Positions 39,171-47,313 of a stretch of DNA of 52,703 bases are shown here, one piece after another. The translations under genes and the position numbers were made by a program. Each line of letters starts with the position of its first letter. Position 1 is the stretch's first letter. The notes beneath the pieces are model-generated. The model saw only the letters and a program-made list of their open reading frames with translations, had not been told where the DNA came from and searched no databases. The stretch comes from Micromonospora noduli (GTDB taxonomy: Bacteria > Actinomycetota > Actinomycetes > Mycobacteriales > Micromonosporaceae): NCBI RefSeq assembly GCF_003264365.1, contig NZ_PYAK01000040.1, forward strand, positions 1 through 52,703, read 5' to 3'.

Positions 39171-40157
39171 ATGAGCCGACCGGACCGGGGCACCCGGGCC
39201 ATGCACCAGGCACTCCCGCCAGCGTTGCGCGACGCGGTCGACGACTTCGCCGAGCACCTGTCCCGGGTCCGTAACCGGTCGGCGCACACCGTCCGCGCGT
39301 ACGTCACCGATCTGGTCTCGCTGCTCGACCACGCCGTCCGAATGGGCTGCGTCGACCTCGCCGAGCTGGACCTGTCGGTGCTGCGCAGTTGGCTGGCGCG
39401 GCAGCGCACCACGGGTGCCGCCCGCACGTCGTTGGCCCGACGGGCCGCATCGGCGCGGGCATTCAGCGCCTGGGCACACCGGGCCGGGCTGCTCCCCGCC
39501 GACGTGGGCGCCGCACTGGCCAGCCCCCGCGCGCACCGGGAACTACCCAGCGTGCTGCGCGCCGACCAGGCCGCCGCCCTGGTCGAGGCACCGGCCCGGC
39601 AGGCACCGCCCCCGAACCCGCCGTCGGAGTCGGGCCCGAGCGAAGCGGCCGAGGCGGTACGGCTGCGGGACCGGGTGCTGCTGGAGCTGCTCTACGCCAC
39701 CGGCGTACGGGTCAGCGAGGCGTGCGGGTTGGACGTCGGGGATGTCGACCACGGCCGGCGGGTGATCCGGGTGTTCGGCAAGGGCGGGCGGGAGCGCTCG
39801 GTGCCGTACGGGGTGCCCGCCCAGCGGGCGTTGGACGACTGGCTGCGCCACGGCCGCCCGGCGATGGTGGGCGCCCGCTCCGGTGACGCCCTGCTGCTGG
39901 GGGCTCGGGGTGGTCGGCTCAACCCGACGACAGCACGTCAGATCGTCGGTGCGTACGCCGAGACCGCCGGGCTGCCCCGGACCAGCCCGCACGATCTCCG
40001 CCACTCCGCGGCCACCCACCTCCTGGAGGGTGGCGCGGACCTGCGCGCCGTGCAGGAGCTGCTCGGCCACTCGTCCCTGGCGAGTACGCAGATCTACACC
40101 CACGTCTCGGTCGAGCGGCTGCGCGCTGCCTACCGGCAGGCGCACCCCCGCGCCTGA
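39171..40157 (+). CDS. xerC: Tyrosine recombinase XerC
   Basis: 328 residues from ATG 39171; ATG 39201 (318 residues) is also possible. Site-specific recombinase that resolves chromosome dimers at dif with XerD. N-terminal SAM-like core-binding domain (VDDFAEHLSRVRNRSAHTVR). Catalytic residues: Arg in ATGVRVSEACGLD, Lys in VFGKGGRERSVP, H-x-x-R in SPHDLRHSAATHLLEG, His in LLGHSSLASTQ, and nucleophile Tyr in IYTHV. A variable insert APARQAPPPNPPSESGPSEA precedes the catalytic domain. It sits beside dprA, the normal actinobacterial context, so it is a housekeeping gene rather than an integrase. Confidence 0.93.
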   Translation: MSRPDRGTRAMHQALPPALRDAVDDFAEHLSRVRNRSAHTVRAYVTDLVSLLDHAVRMGCVDLAELDLSVLRSWLARQRTTGAARTSLARRAASARAFSAWAHRAGLLPADVGAALASPRAHRELPSVLRADQAAALVEAPARQAPPPNPPSESGPSEAAEAVRLRDRVLLELLYATGVRVSEACGLDVGDVDHGRRVIRVFGKGGRERSVPYGVPAQRALDDWLRHGRPAMVGARSGDALLLGARGGRLNPTTARQIVGAYAETAGLPRTSPHDLRHSAATHLLEGGADLRAVQELLGHSSLASTQIYTHVSVERLRAAYRQAHPRA

Positions 40158-40201
40158 TCAAGGGCCGCAGGGCGCGCACGCGTGGCGGTTACGATCATCA
40201 A

Positions 40202-41383
40202 GTGAGCGTCCCGAATCCCCCTGAGCCGATCCCGGGCGCCCGCCTGCTCTTCTCCCTGGACCCGGCGGTCAGCCACCTCAACCATGGCTCGTTCGGCGCG
40301 GTGCCGATCGGCGTGCAGCGCGCCCAGCAGCGGCTGCGCGACGAGATGGAGGCGAACCCGCTGCGCTTCTTCACCCAGGGGCTGGTCGACCGGATCGCGC
40401 ACACCCGTCGGCACCTCGCCGGGTTCCTGGGCGCCGACCCGGACGGCAGCGCCCTGGTGGGCAACACCACCACCGGCGTCGCCGTGGTGCTCCAGTCGGT
40501 GGGTCTCAAGGCCGACGACGAGGTGCTGAGCACCGACCACGGGTACGGGGCGGTGAGCCTGGCCATCCAGCGCGAATGCCGCCGCACCGGCGCGGTCAGC
40601 CGGGTCCTGCCGATCCCCCTGGCCGCCACCGACGAGCAGATCGTGCAGATCATCCGCGCTGGCCTGCGCCCCGGGCGGACCCGACTGCTCGTCGTCGACC
40701 AGCTCACCTCGGCCACCGCCAAGCTCTTTCCGACCGCCGCCGTCGCCGGGGTGGCCCGCGAACACGGCGTGCCGGTCCTGGTGGACGCCGCGCACGCCCC
40801 GGGCATGCTGCCCACCCCGGTGGCCGGCATCGGCGCGGACTTCTGGGTGGGCAACCTGCACAAGTGGGCGTACGCCCCGCGCGGGACCGCCCTGCTGGCG
40901 GTGGCACCGCAGTGGCGGGACCGGATCGAGCCACTGGTGGTGTCCTGGGAGCAGGAGTCGGGTTTCCCGGCCCGGCTCGAGTGGCAGGCGACGCTCGACT
41001 ACACGCCCTGGCTGGCCGCCCCGGCGGGCCTGTTCACGATGCGCAGTCTCGGCGTCGACCGGGTGCGGGCGCACAACGCGGCGCTCGCCGCGTACGGCCA
41101 GCGGGTGGTGGGGGACGCCCTGGGGGTGGCCCCCGCCAATCTGCCCGACCCCGGCGGACCGGGGGTGGCGCTGCGTCTCATCCCGCTGCCGGCCGGCACG
41201 GGCACCACGATCGACGCGGCGCGGGCGTTGCAGGCGCGGATCGGTGAGCGGCTCGGCGCGGAGGTGGCGGTGATGAGCTGGAACGGCCGAGGGTGGTTGC
41301 GGCTCACCGGTCAGGTCTACAACGCCGCCGACGAGTACGAGCGGCTGGCCGCACGGCTGCCGGCACTGCTCGCCCAGCGCTGA
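40202..41383 (+). CDS. Class V aminotransferase / isopenicillin-N-epimerase-like protein
   Basis: 393 residues from GTG 40202. PLP-dependent fold type I: SHLNHGSFGAVP at the N-terminus, GNTTTGVAVVLQS (phosphate-binding region), VVDQLTSATAKLFP, VLVDAAHAPGMLP with the Asp that contacts the PLP nitrogen, and the Schiff-base lysine K221 in GNLHKWAYAPRG. This sequence group includes CefD-like epimerases and ergothioneine EgtE-like lyases, but no egt or beta-lactam genes are nearby. The substrate is not assignable. Its 3' end overlaps the convergent M23 gene by 80 nt. Confidence 0.88.
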   Translation: MSVPNPPEPIPGARLLFSLDPAVSHLNHGSFGAVPIGVQRAQQRLRDEMEANPLRFFTQGLVDRIAHTRRHLAGFLGADPDGSALVGNTTTGVAVVLQSVGLKADDEVLSTDHGYGAVSLAIQRECRRTGAVSRVLPIPLAATDEQIVQIIRAGLRPGRTRLLVVDQLTSATAKLFPTAAVAGVAREHGVPVLVDAAHAPGMLPTPVAGIGADFWVGNLHKWAYAPRGTALLAVAPQWRDRIEPLVVSWEQESGFPARLEWQATLDYTPWLAAPAGLFTMRSLGVDRVRAHNAALAAYGQRVVGDALGVAPANLPDPGGPGVALRLIPLPAGTGTTIDAARALQARIGERLGAEVAVMSWNGRGWLRLTGQVYNAADEYERLAARLPALLAQR

Positions 41384-42005
41384 GCGGCCGGCCGGGAGCG
41401 GACACCGGGACCGGACCGACCGGGAGCAGGCGTACCGGGCCGAGGCCGAGCAGGGCGAGCGGGTCGAGATACTCCTCGCCCCGGCGCAGGCCCCAGTGCA
41501 GGCACGCCTCGGCCGGGCACCCCGGATGCCCGGGCAGCAGCTCGCCCAGCGGTGCGCCGGCGGTGACCGGCTGACCGGGACGTACGGCGGGTTGGACCGG
41601 CTCGTGGGTGGTCCGCAGCCCGCCGGCGTGCCCCACGGTGACCACCGGTCGACCGGCCACCAGGCCGGCGAAGAGCACCGTGCCCGGCCCGGCGCTGCGG
41701 ATCACCGCTCCGGCCGGGGCGGCCAGGTCGACGCCGCGATGGCCGGGCAGCCACGGTCGCGGCGGCCTGTCGAACCGGCGCACCGGACGGGGTGGCCCGT
41801 CGACCGGCCAGCGGAACCGCCCGGCGGGCGCTGCGGCGACGACCGGCTCCGCCAGGGCCGCGACCGGCACGGTCGGGGTCGGTGATTGACCGGGCACCGC
41901 CGCGACCAGCACCGCCAGCCCGCAGAGCTGCACGGTCAGTGCGAGCGGGAGCGCGGTGCAGAGCAGCAGCGTGCGGCGGATCGAACGGGCGGGTGGCGGT
42001 CGCAT
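41304..42005 (-). CDS. M23-family (LytM-like) peptidase-fold protein, possibly degenerate
   Basis: 233 residues from ATG 42005. An N-terminal hydrophobic helix (TLLLCTALPLALTVQLCGLA) acts as anchor or signal. The M23 domain begins FRWPVDGPP; metal ligands H89 and D93 (PGHRGVDLAAP) and H170 (CLHWGL) are present, as is H134. The position of the second catalytic histidine of the H-x-H motif is Cys168, so catalysis is doubtful; EnvC/NlpD-like regulators of amidases also lose catalytic residues. The last about 27 codons run antisense into the aminotransferase gene. Confidence 0.8.
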   Translation of the reverse strand: MRPPPARSIRRTLLLCTALPLALTVQLCGLAVLVAAVPGQSPTPTVPVAALAEPVVAAAPAGRFRWPVDGPPRPVRRFDRPPRPWLPGHRGVDLAAPAGAVIRSAGPGTVLFAGLVAGRPVVTVGHAGGLRTTHEPVQPAVRPGQPVTAGAPLGELLPGHPGCPAEACLHWGLRRGEEYLDPLALLGLGPVRLLPVGPVPVSAPGRPLSAGRAVPAAVRPAARTRRRRCRPDR

Positions 42006-42249
42006 GACGGCAGCTTCCGGCTGACGCCGGGTCGTCCGCCGGCCCGGACGCCTGGGCTGTGGACAACCGGAGGTGCTGTGGACGACCACCCAACGCCCTC
42101 GATGATCTGCTATGCCCGGTACGGCGGGACGCTGTCCACGACCCGCCGCGCGGACGCCGCCGTACCCTCGGTGCCGTTTTCGGGCCGACACGGAGGGCCT
42201 AGGCTGGGCCGCGTACGGCGGGTGCCGCCGTCTGTACCGGGGAGGCCGC

Positions 42250-43392
42250 ATGACCACTCTCGATGACCGGACGTCGTACCCCACCGGGCCGACGGTGGCC
42301 GACGTGAGCGGCCCGCCCCGGCTCGCGGAGCCGGACGAGACGATCAGCGCCGAGGAGTTGCAGCTCGCGGCCCGCAACCACGGCATCCCGTTGGAGGCGC
42401 TGCGCTACGACGTCACCCCGGCCGGGTTGCACTACCTGCTGATCCACTACGACATCCCGGAGCTCGACCCGGCGACGCACACGTTGACCATCGGCGGTGC
42501 GGTGGACCGTCAGTTGGCGGTCACCCTCGCCGACCTGCGCGAACGCCCCCGCGTCACCCGGCAGGTGACACTGGAGTGCGCCGGCAACGGGCGGGCCCTG
42601 CTGCACCCCCGGCCGGTCAGCCAGCCCTGGCTGGTCGAGGCGGTCGGCAACGCGGAGTGGACCGGCACCCCCCTCGCGCCGCTGCTGCGGGAGGCGGGCG
42701 TCGACCCGGACGCGGTGGACGTGGTCTTCACCGGCGCCGATCACGGCGTGGAGCGCGGGATCGAGCAGGACTACCAGCGGGCGCTTCCGGTCGCCGACGC
42801 GCTGCGCGAGGAGGTGCTGCTGGCGTACGAGATGAACGGTGCTCCCCTGCTGCCGCAGCACGGTGCGCCGCTGCGGCTGATCGTGCCGGGCTGGTACGGC
42901 ATGGCGCACGTGAAGTGGGTCCACTCCATCGAGCTGCGGACCGAGCCGTTCGAGGGGTACCAGAACGCGGTGGCCTACCGGGTACGCCGCGACGCGGACG
43001 ACCCGGGCGTGCCGGTCACCCGGATCGAGCCGCGGGCGCTGGTCCGCCCGCCCGGCTTCCCCGACTTCATGTCGCGCCGTCGGGTGCTGCGACAGGGCTC
43101 GTGCACGCTGGATGGTCGGGCCTGGTCGGGGCACGCCCCGGTGGTCGCCGTGGAGGTGACCACCGACGGAGGGCAGAGCTGGTCGCCGGCCGAGTTGGAC
43201 CCGGCGGACGCGGGGGACTTCGCCTGGCGGCGCTGGCGGCACGAGTGGGTCGCCACCCCCGGCCGGTACGTGCTCGGCGCGCGGGCTACCGACGCGTCCG
43301 GGCGGACCCAGCCGGTCGAGCAACAGTGGAACCGTGGCGGCTTCGCCAACAACATGGTGCAGCGGGTCGAGGTCGTGGTGCCGGCCGAGTGA
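42250..43392 (+). CDS. Sulfite-oxidase-like molybdopterin oxidoreductase
   Basis: 380 residues from ATG 42250. SUOX-type Moco domain: VTLECAGNGRALLHP contains the molybdenum-ligating C110, followed by VGNAEWTGTPLAPLLREAGV and YEMNGAPLLPQHGAPLRLIV. The C-terminal dimerisation domain (VAVEVTTDGGQSWSPAELDP, later WRHEWVATPGRYVLGARATD) is complete. No Tat signal or heme domain, so it is cytoplasmic and needs an outside electron acceptor. Sulfite is the likely but unproven substrate. Confidence 0.9.
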   Translation: MTTLDDRTSYPTGPTVADVSGPPRLAEPDETISAEELQLAARNHGIPLEALRYDVTPAGLHYLLIHYDIPELDPATHTLTIGGAVDRQLAVTLADLRERPRVTRQVTLECAGNGRALLHPRPVSQPWLVEAVGNAEWTGTPLAPLLREAGVDPDAVDVVFTGADHGVERGIEQDYQRALPVADALREEVLLAYEMNGAPLLPQHGAPLRLIVPGWYGMAHVKWVHSIELRTEPFEGYQNAVAYRVRRDADDPGVPVTRIEPRALVRPPGFPDFMSRRRVLRQGSCTLDGRAWSGHAPVVAVEVTTDGGQSWSPAELDPADAGDFAWRRWRHEWVATPGRYVLGARATDASGRTQPVEQQWNRGGFANNMVQRVEVVVPAE

Positions 43393-43455
43393 TCGGCGGT
43401 GGGTGTCACGCCACGGGTGGGGGCCCGTGGCACGGCCCCGGGGGCTCGGGTGCGC

Positions 43456-43779
43456 TCAGCCGCCGAAGCCGGAGTCGGCGGGCAGTGAGATGTCGGGCTT
43501 CTCCAGCTCCTCGACGTTGACATCCTTGAAAGTCATCACCCGGACGTTCTTCACGAAGCGGGCAGGACGGTACATGTCCCACACCCAGGCGTCGTGCATC
43601 TCGACCTCGAAGTAGACCTCGCCGTCGGAGTTCCGCACGTGCAGGTCGACCTGGTTGGCCAGGTAGAACCTGCGCTCCGTCTCCACCACGTAGGAGAATT
43701 GGCGGACAATGTCGCGGTACTCCCGGTAGAGCTGCAGCTCCATCTCGGTCTCGTACTTCTCGAGATCTTCCGCGCTCAT
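43456..43779 (-). CDS. DUF2469 family protein
   Basis: 107 residues from ATG 43779. Begins SAEDLEKYETEMELQLYREY and continues RDIVRQFSYVVETERRFYLAN, the nearly invariant DUF2469 sequence. The family is actinobacteria-specific and always next to rnhB, as in M. tuberculosis Rv2901c-Rv2902c. Function unknown. The ATG overlaps the rnhB stop by 4 nt. Last gene of the minus-strand run from rpsP. Confidence 0.93.
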   Translation of the reverse strand: MSAEDLEKYETEMELQLYREYRDIVRQFSYVVETERRFYLANQVDLHVRNSDGEVYFEVEMHDAWVWDMYRPARFVKNVRVMTFKDVNVEELEKPDISLPADSGFGG

Positions 43780-44588
43780 CGCACTCCGCCTTCCATGGCC
43801 ACATCTTCCCCCACCGGCGTCGGAGGCCGAGGCTGCTCGCCCAACGCCACGCCGACGGTACCCCCTGACGCCCACGAGCGCTCCATCGGCTCATCCGGGC
43901 CGTGGCCGCCGGGCCGTCGGGCGCGCGGCGGCCGGCCGTCGCGGCCGGAGACCGCGGCGACATTGACGTACGAGAACCGGTGCTCCCGGCACGGCCCGTG
44001 CTCCCGCAGCGCCGCCGAGTGCTCCGGGGTGATGTACCCCTTGTGCTCGGCGAAGCCGTACGCCGGGAACACCCCGTCCAACTCCACCATGAGCCGGTCC
44101 CGGGTGACCTTGGCCAGCACACTGGCCGCCGCCACGCACGCGGCCACCCGGTCGCCCTTCCACACCGCCAGCCCGGGCACACCCAGGCCGTCCACGCCGA
44201 ACCCGTCGGTCAGCACGTACTCCGGGCGGGTGGTGAGCGAGGCGAGCGCCCGGCGCATTGCGGCCAGGTTGCACACGTGCAGACCCCGAGCGTCGACCTC
44301 CTCGGCTGGGATAACCACGACGGCGTACGCGAGCGCGCGGTCCACGACCTCCGCGTACACCCGTTCCCGGCTGGCCGGGGTGAGCAGCTTCGAGTCGGCC
44401 AGCCCCTCGATCTCGCCACGCCGCCCCTCGGGCAGCACTGCCGCGGCGGCGACCAGCGGACCGGCGCACGCCCCCCGGCCCGCCTCGTCGGCGCCGGCGA
44501 CGTGCCGGAAGCCACGCCGCTGCAACGCCCGCTCCAGGGCGTACAGGCCGGCCTCGCGGCGCACCACGGTGCGCGGCGGGGTCAGCAC
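43776..44588 (-). CDS. rnhB: Ribonuclease HII
   Basis: 270 residues. Removes RNA primers and misinserted ribonucleotides from RNA-DNA hybrids. Catalytic residues: D and E in GADEAGRGACAGPLVAAA, D in ADSKLL, and the fourth Asp in YVLTDGFGVDGLG or nearby. SVLAKVTRDRLM and YGFAEHKGYITPEH complete the family pattern. The C-terminal about 50 residues (SGRDGRPPRARRPGGHG onward) are extra compared with E. coli and look disordered. Its start overlaps the NUDIX gene by 7 nt. Confidence 0.95.
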   Translation of the reverse strand: MLTPPRTVVRREAGLYALERALQRRGFRHVAGADEAGRGACAGPLVAAAAVLPEGRRGEIEGLADSKLLTPASRERVYAEVVDRALAYAVVVIPAEEVDARGLHVCNLAAMRRALASLTTRPEYVLTDGFGVDGLGVPGLAVWKGDRVAACVAAASVLAKVTRDRLMVELDGVFPAYGFAEHKGYITPEHSAALREHGPCREHRFSYVNVAAVSGRDGRPPRARRPGGHGPDEPMERSWASGGTVGVALGEQPRPPTPVGEDVAMEGGVR

Positions 44589-45067
44589 GACGCCTCGTCC
44601 TGGCCGGCGGTGGTCGACTGCCCCAGCCGGGTCAGCAGGGTGGGCAGTTCGGGCGGGTAGAACCGGTCACCGCTGGCCGCCAACTCGTCCGGAACCCACC
44701 AGCGGTGGTCGGCGATGCTGCGTCGCTCGATGTCGTTGAAGCCCGTGGTGTCCACTTGCCAGGAGTCCACCCGGAAGAGGAAGAAATCCTGCTCCTGGCG
44801 GTACCAGATGCCGTCGAAGGAGAACTCGGTCGCGTCGGACCAGACCGGCTCGCCCAGCTGGGACGGGTCGAGCCGCAGGCCGGTCTCCTCGGCCAACTCC
44901 CGGGCCGCGCCCACTGCCGGCACCTCCCCCGGATCGAGCCCACCGCCGGGGGTGAACCAGTATCGGTGCCCGGGTCGGGCCGGGTCGAAGCCCTCGAACA
45001 GCAGGACCCGGCCGGCCGCGTCGACGAGCAGCACGCGGGCCGCGCGTCGAGGGGTGTAGACGGTCAC
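44582..45067 (-). CDS. NUDIX hydrolase
   Basis: 161 residues from GTG 45067; GTG 45103, 12 nt after the lepB stop, would add 12 residues, and neither has a strong ribosome site. NUDIX box GGGLDPGEVPAVGAARELAEETGL fits G-x5-E-x7-R-E-x2-E-E-x-G exactly. Aromatic-rich sequence afterwards (FSFDGIWYRQEQDFFLFRVD). Substrate unknown, any nucleoside diphosphate derivative. A NUDIX gene between lepB and rnhB is also known in streptomycetes. Confidence 0.9.
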   Translation of the reverse strand: MTVYTPRRAARVLLVDAAGRVLLFEGFDPARPGHRYWFTPGGGLDPGEVPAVGAARELAEETGLRLDPSQLGEPVWSDATEFSFDGIWYRQEQDFFLFRVDSWQVDTTGFNDIERRSIADHRWWVPDELAASGDRFYPPELPTLLTRLGQSTTAGQDEASC

Positions 45068-45115
45068 CGCACCAGCCTGCCAGACCGGGGACGGATCGCC
45101 CACGCCCCGTACGGC

Positions 45116-45751
45116 CTACGGCTTGGGAATGCCGTCGAACCCGTCGGGCACCGTCAGCCAGGTGGCCCGGCTGACCGGCCAGAAGACGGTGAACGCCCGC
45201 CCGACCACGTCGTCCTCGGGGATCGTGGCCTCGGTGATGTTCTGCTGGGACTGCTGCCAGTGCTCCAGCGAGTCGCCGGAGGCCGACCGGTGGTCGCCCA
45301 TCACCCACAGCCGGCCCTCCGGCACGGTGATGTCGAACTCCTGGTCGGCGGGCTTGTCGCGAATCCCGTCCATGGAGAAGATGTACGGCTCGTCCAGCGA
45401 CTTGCCGTTGATCATCAGCCGTTCCTCGGGGTCGCAGCAGACCACGTGGTCCCCGGGGATGCCGATCACCCGCTTGATGAAGTCCTCACCGTCGGGGTTG
45501 CCGCTCCACGCGGTCGGAGCCTTGAACACGATCACCTCGCCGCGGTGCGGTGACCGGAAGTCGTAGACCAACTTGTTGACCAGCACACGGTCATCGATCT
45601 TGAGGGTGTTTTCCATGGACGGGGAGGGGATGAAGAAGGTCTGCAGCACGAAGGCGCGGACCAGCACCGCGACCAGGATCGCCACACCCAGCAGGATCGG
45701 CAGCTCCTTCCAGAAGGAGCTGCGCGGCTTGTCGGTCTGCTCGTCAATCAC
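45116..45751 (-). CDS. lepB: Type I signal peptidase (second copy)
   Basis: 211 residues from GTG 45751. Cleaves Sec/Tat signal peptides outside the membrane. One N-terminal helix (LPILLGVAILVAVLVRAFVL), then catalytic Ser45 in FFIPSPSMENTL, Lys93 in DFIKRVIGIPGD, and the box LWVMGDHRSASGDS. CCDPEER shows two Cys also present in the other copy. Starts 10 nt after its paralogue, so the two are co-transcribed. Confidence 0.94.
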   Translation of the reverse strand: MIDEQTDKPRSSFWKELPILLGVAILVAVLVRAFVLQTFFIPSPSMENTLKIDDRVLVNKLVYDFRSPHRGEVIVFKAPTAWSGNPDGEDFIKRVIGIPGDHVVCCDPEERLMINGKSLDEPYIFSMDGIRDKPADQEFDITVPEGRLWVMGDHRSASGDSLEHWQQSQQNITEATIPEDDVVGRAFTVFWPVSRATWLTVPDGFDGIPKP

Positions 45752-45761
45752 GCCAAGGAGC

Positions 45762-46631
45762 CTACGTTGCCCGGCTGGACGGCACCGTCCGGAACGCGCG
45801 GGAACCACGTAGCGCGGCTGCCAACGGAAGCATCAGCAGCACCCCGCCCTGTGGAGTCGGTCGCGCCGGAGTCGCACCCGGCGACGCCGTGGCCGGCCCG
45901 GAGACGTCCTCGAACGTGGACGGCACCGACAGCGCACTCCACCGCGACGACGGCCAGACCACCATGAAGGCCCGGCCGACCACGTTGTCGATCGGCACCG
46001 GCCCCTGGCAACGCGCGTCCTGGGAGACCTCGCGGTGGTCACCCATCACGAAGATCTGACCGGGCGGCACGACGATCTCGTCGAAGCGTCGGGAGCGACA
46101 CTCCGCCGGGTTGGGCGGCAGGTCCAGGGGGGAGTCCCGCAGGACGTACGACTCGTTGAGCGGGGTGCCGTTGACTGTCACCCGGCCCTGACTGTCGCAG
46201 CACTTGACCCGGTCACCGGGGAGACCGATCACCCGCTTGATGAAGTCCTTCTCGCCGGGGCGGCTCACCCCGACCAGGTCGCCGACGGTGCGGCCGAGCC
46301 GGCCGGCGACGCCGGGCTTCGGCTGCTCGTCGACCTGCGGCGCCCAGCGGTCGGTGCCCCGGAAGACCACCACCTCGCCGCGCAGCGGGTCACGAACGTC
46401 GTAGACGACCTTGTTGACCAGCACCCGGTCACCGACGAGGAGGGTGTCCTCCATCGAGCCGGACGGAATGAAGAACGCCTGGAGCAGGAAGGTGCGGATC
46501 AGCACCGCGAGGCAGAACGCGACCACCAGCAGCAGCGGCAGCTCCTGCCAGAGAGGCATCTGCCGGCGGGTGCGGCGAGCCCGTCGGCGCCACGGATCGA
46601 CGGTGCCGTCCTCGTCAAGCGTCTGCACCAC
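45762..46631 (-). CDS. lepB: Type I signal peptidase with C-terminal extension
   Basis: 289 residues from GTG 46631. N-terminal basic segment (PWRRRARRTRRQM), one helix LPLLLVVAFCLAVLIRTFLL, Ser59 in FFIPSGSMEDTL, Lys132 in DFIKRVIGLPGD, and IFVMGDHREVSQDARCQG. After VPSTFEDVSG comes a Pro/Ala linker and a second hydrophobic stretch GGVLLMLPLAAALRG with a basic end, which could be a C-terminal membrane anchor. Paralogue of the following gene; streptomycetes have four such copies at this locus. Confidence 0.94.
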   Translation of the reverse strand: MVQTLDEDGTVDPWRRRARRTRRQMPLWQELPLLLVVAFCLAVLIRTFLLQAFFIPSGSMEDTLLVGDRVLVNKVVYDVRDPLRGEVVVFRGTDRWAPQVDEQPKPGVAGRLGRTVGDLVGVSRPGEKDFIKRVIGLPGDRVKCCDSQGRVTVNGTPLNESYVLRDSPLDLPPNPAECRSRRFDEIVVPPGQIFVMGDHREVSQDARCQGPVPIDNVVGRAFMVVWPSSRWSALSVPSTFEDVSGPATASPGATPARPTPQGGVLLMLPLAAALRGSRAFRTVPSSRAT

Positions 46632-46657
46632 GCCACTCCCCGGTCCGCAGAAACACC

Positions 46658-46693
46658 ACCGCCCGGGAGCCTCGTCGAGGCTCCACGGGCGGT
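46658..46693 (-). terminator. Hairpin between rplS and lepB
   Basis: 17-bp stem with one bulge (46658-46674 with 46676-46693) directly before lepB. Second hairpin after rplS. Confidence 0.65.
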
Positions 46694-46740
46694 AGTGGAC
46701 AACTGCCCGCCACCTGGGCGGGACCGCCGCCTCGCTGCGC

Positions 46741-46777
46741 CCGTACCGACCAGGGTAGTGCGCTCTGGTCGGTACGG
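46741..46777 (-). terminator. Terminator hairpin after rplS
   Basis: CCGTACCGACCAG (46741-46753) pairs exactly with 46765-46777, 37 nt beyond the rplS stop. Confidence 0.8.
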
Positions 46778-46813
46778 CATACGCGCAGCTCGGGCGGCGT
46801 GGCGAGCGGGAAG

Positions 46814-47170
46814 TCAGCTGGGCTGCTTCTCCCGCTTCTCCTTGATCTTGGCCTTCTTGCCGCGCAGCTCGCGCAGGTAGTAGAGCTTGGCGCGACGCAC
46901 GTCACCGCGGGTCACGACCTCGATCCGGTCGATGCCCGGGCCGTTGAGCGGGTAGGTCCGCTCGACGCCGACACCGAAGCTGACCTTGCGGACCGAGAAG
47001 GTCTCGCGCAGACCGTCACCCTGGCGGCGGATCACGACGCCCTGGAAGATCTGGACACGGGACCGGTTGCCCTCGACGACGCGGGCGTGCACCTTGACGG
47101 TGTCACCGGCCCGGAAGTCGGGAAGGTCGGTCCGCTTCGACTGGGCGTCAAGGGCGTCCAGGATGTTCAT
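46814..47170 (-). CDS. rplS: 50S ribosomal protein L19
   Basis: 118 residues from ATG 47170. DLPDFRAGDTVKVHARVVEG, then VQIFQGVVIRRQGDGLRETF, GVGVERTYPLNGPGIDRIEV and YYLRELRGKKAKIKEKR, a complete L19. The 143-nt gap from trmD contains a short hairpin GCGCACC/GGTGCGC (minus strand, about 47188-47210) just before the ribosome-binding region. Confidence 0.97.
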   Translation of the reverse strand: MNILDALDAQSKRTDLPDFRAGDTVKVHARVVEGNRSRVQIFQGVVIRRQGDGLRETFSVRKVSFGVGVERTYPLNGPGIDRIEVVTRGDVRRAKLYYLRELRGKKAKIKEKREKQPS

Positions 47171-47313
47171 CGCTGCGTCCTCGTAAGGCTCACGGCGCAC
47201 CGTCACTCGGTGCGCGGGTGGGTGATTCTGATTCCCGGGTGGTGATCGGCGGACCGACCCCGGTCGGGGATCCTCGCAGCCGACCGCGGGCGCGGACGGA
47301 TGCGGCAACCCCC

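Noticed and set aside
39171..40157. Tyrosine recombinase as evidence of an integrated element
   Set aside because: Sequence and dprA neighbourhood are those of housekeeping XerC; no attachment-site duplication, excisionase or phage genes are seen.
40202..41383. Beta-lactam or ergothioneine pathway inferred from the epimerase/EgtE-like aminotransferase
   Set aside because: No partner genes of either pathway in the window; family resemblance alone is too weak.
47188..47210. L19 leader riboregulator
   Set aside because: A 7-bp hairpin lies before rplS, but it does not resemble the known L19 leader structures I can recall, and it is short for this GC content.
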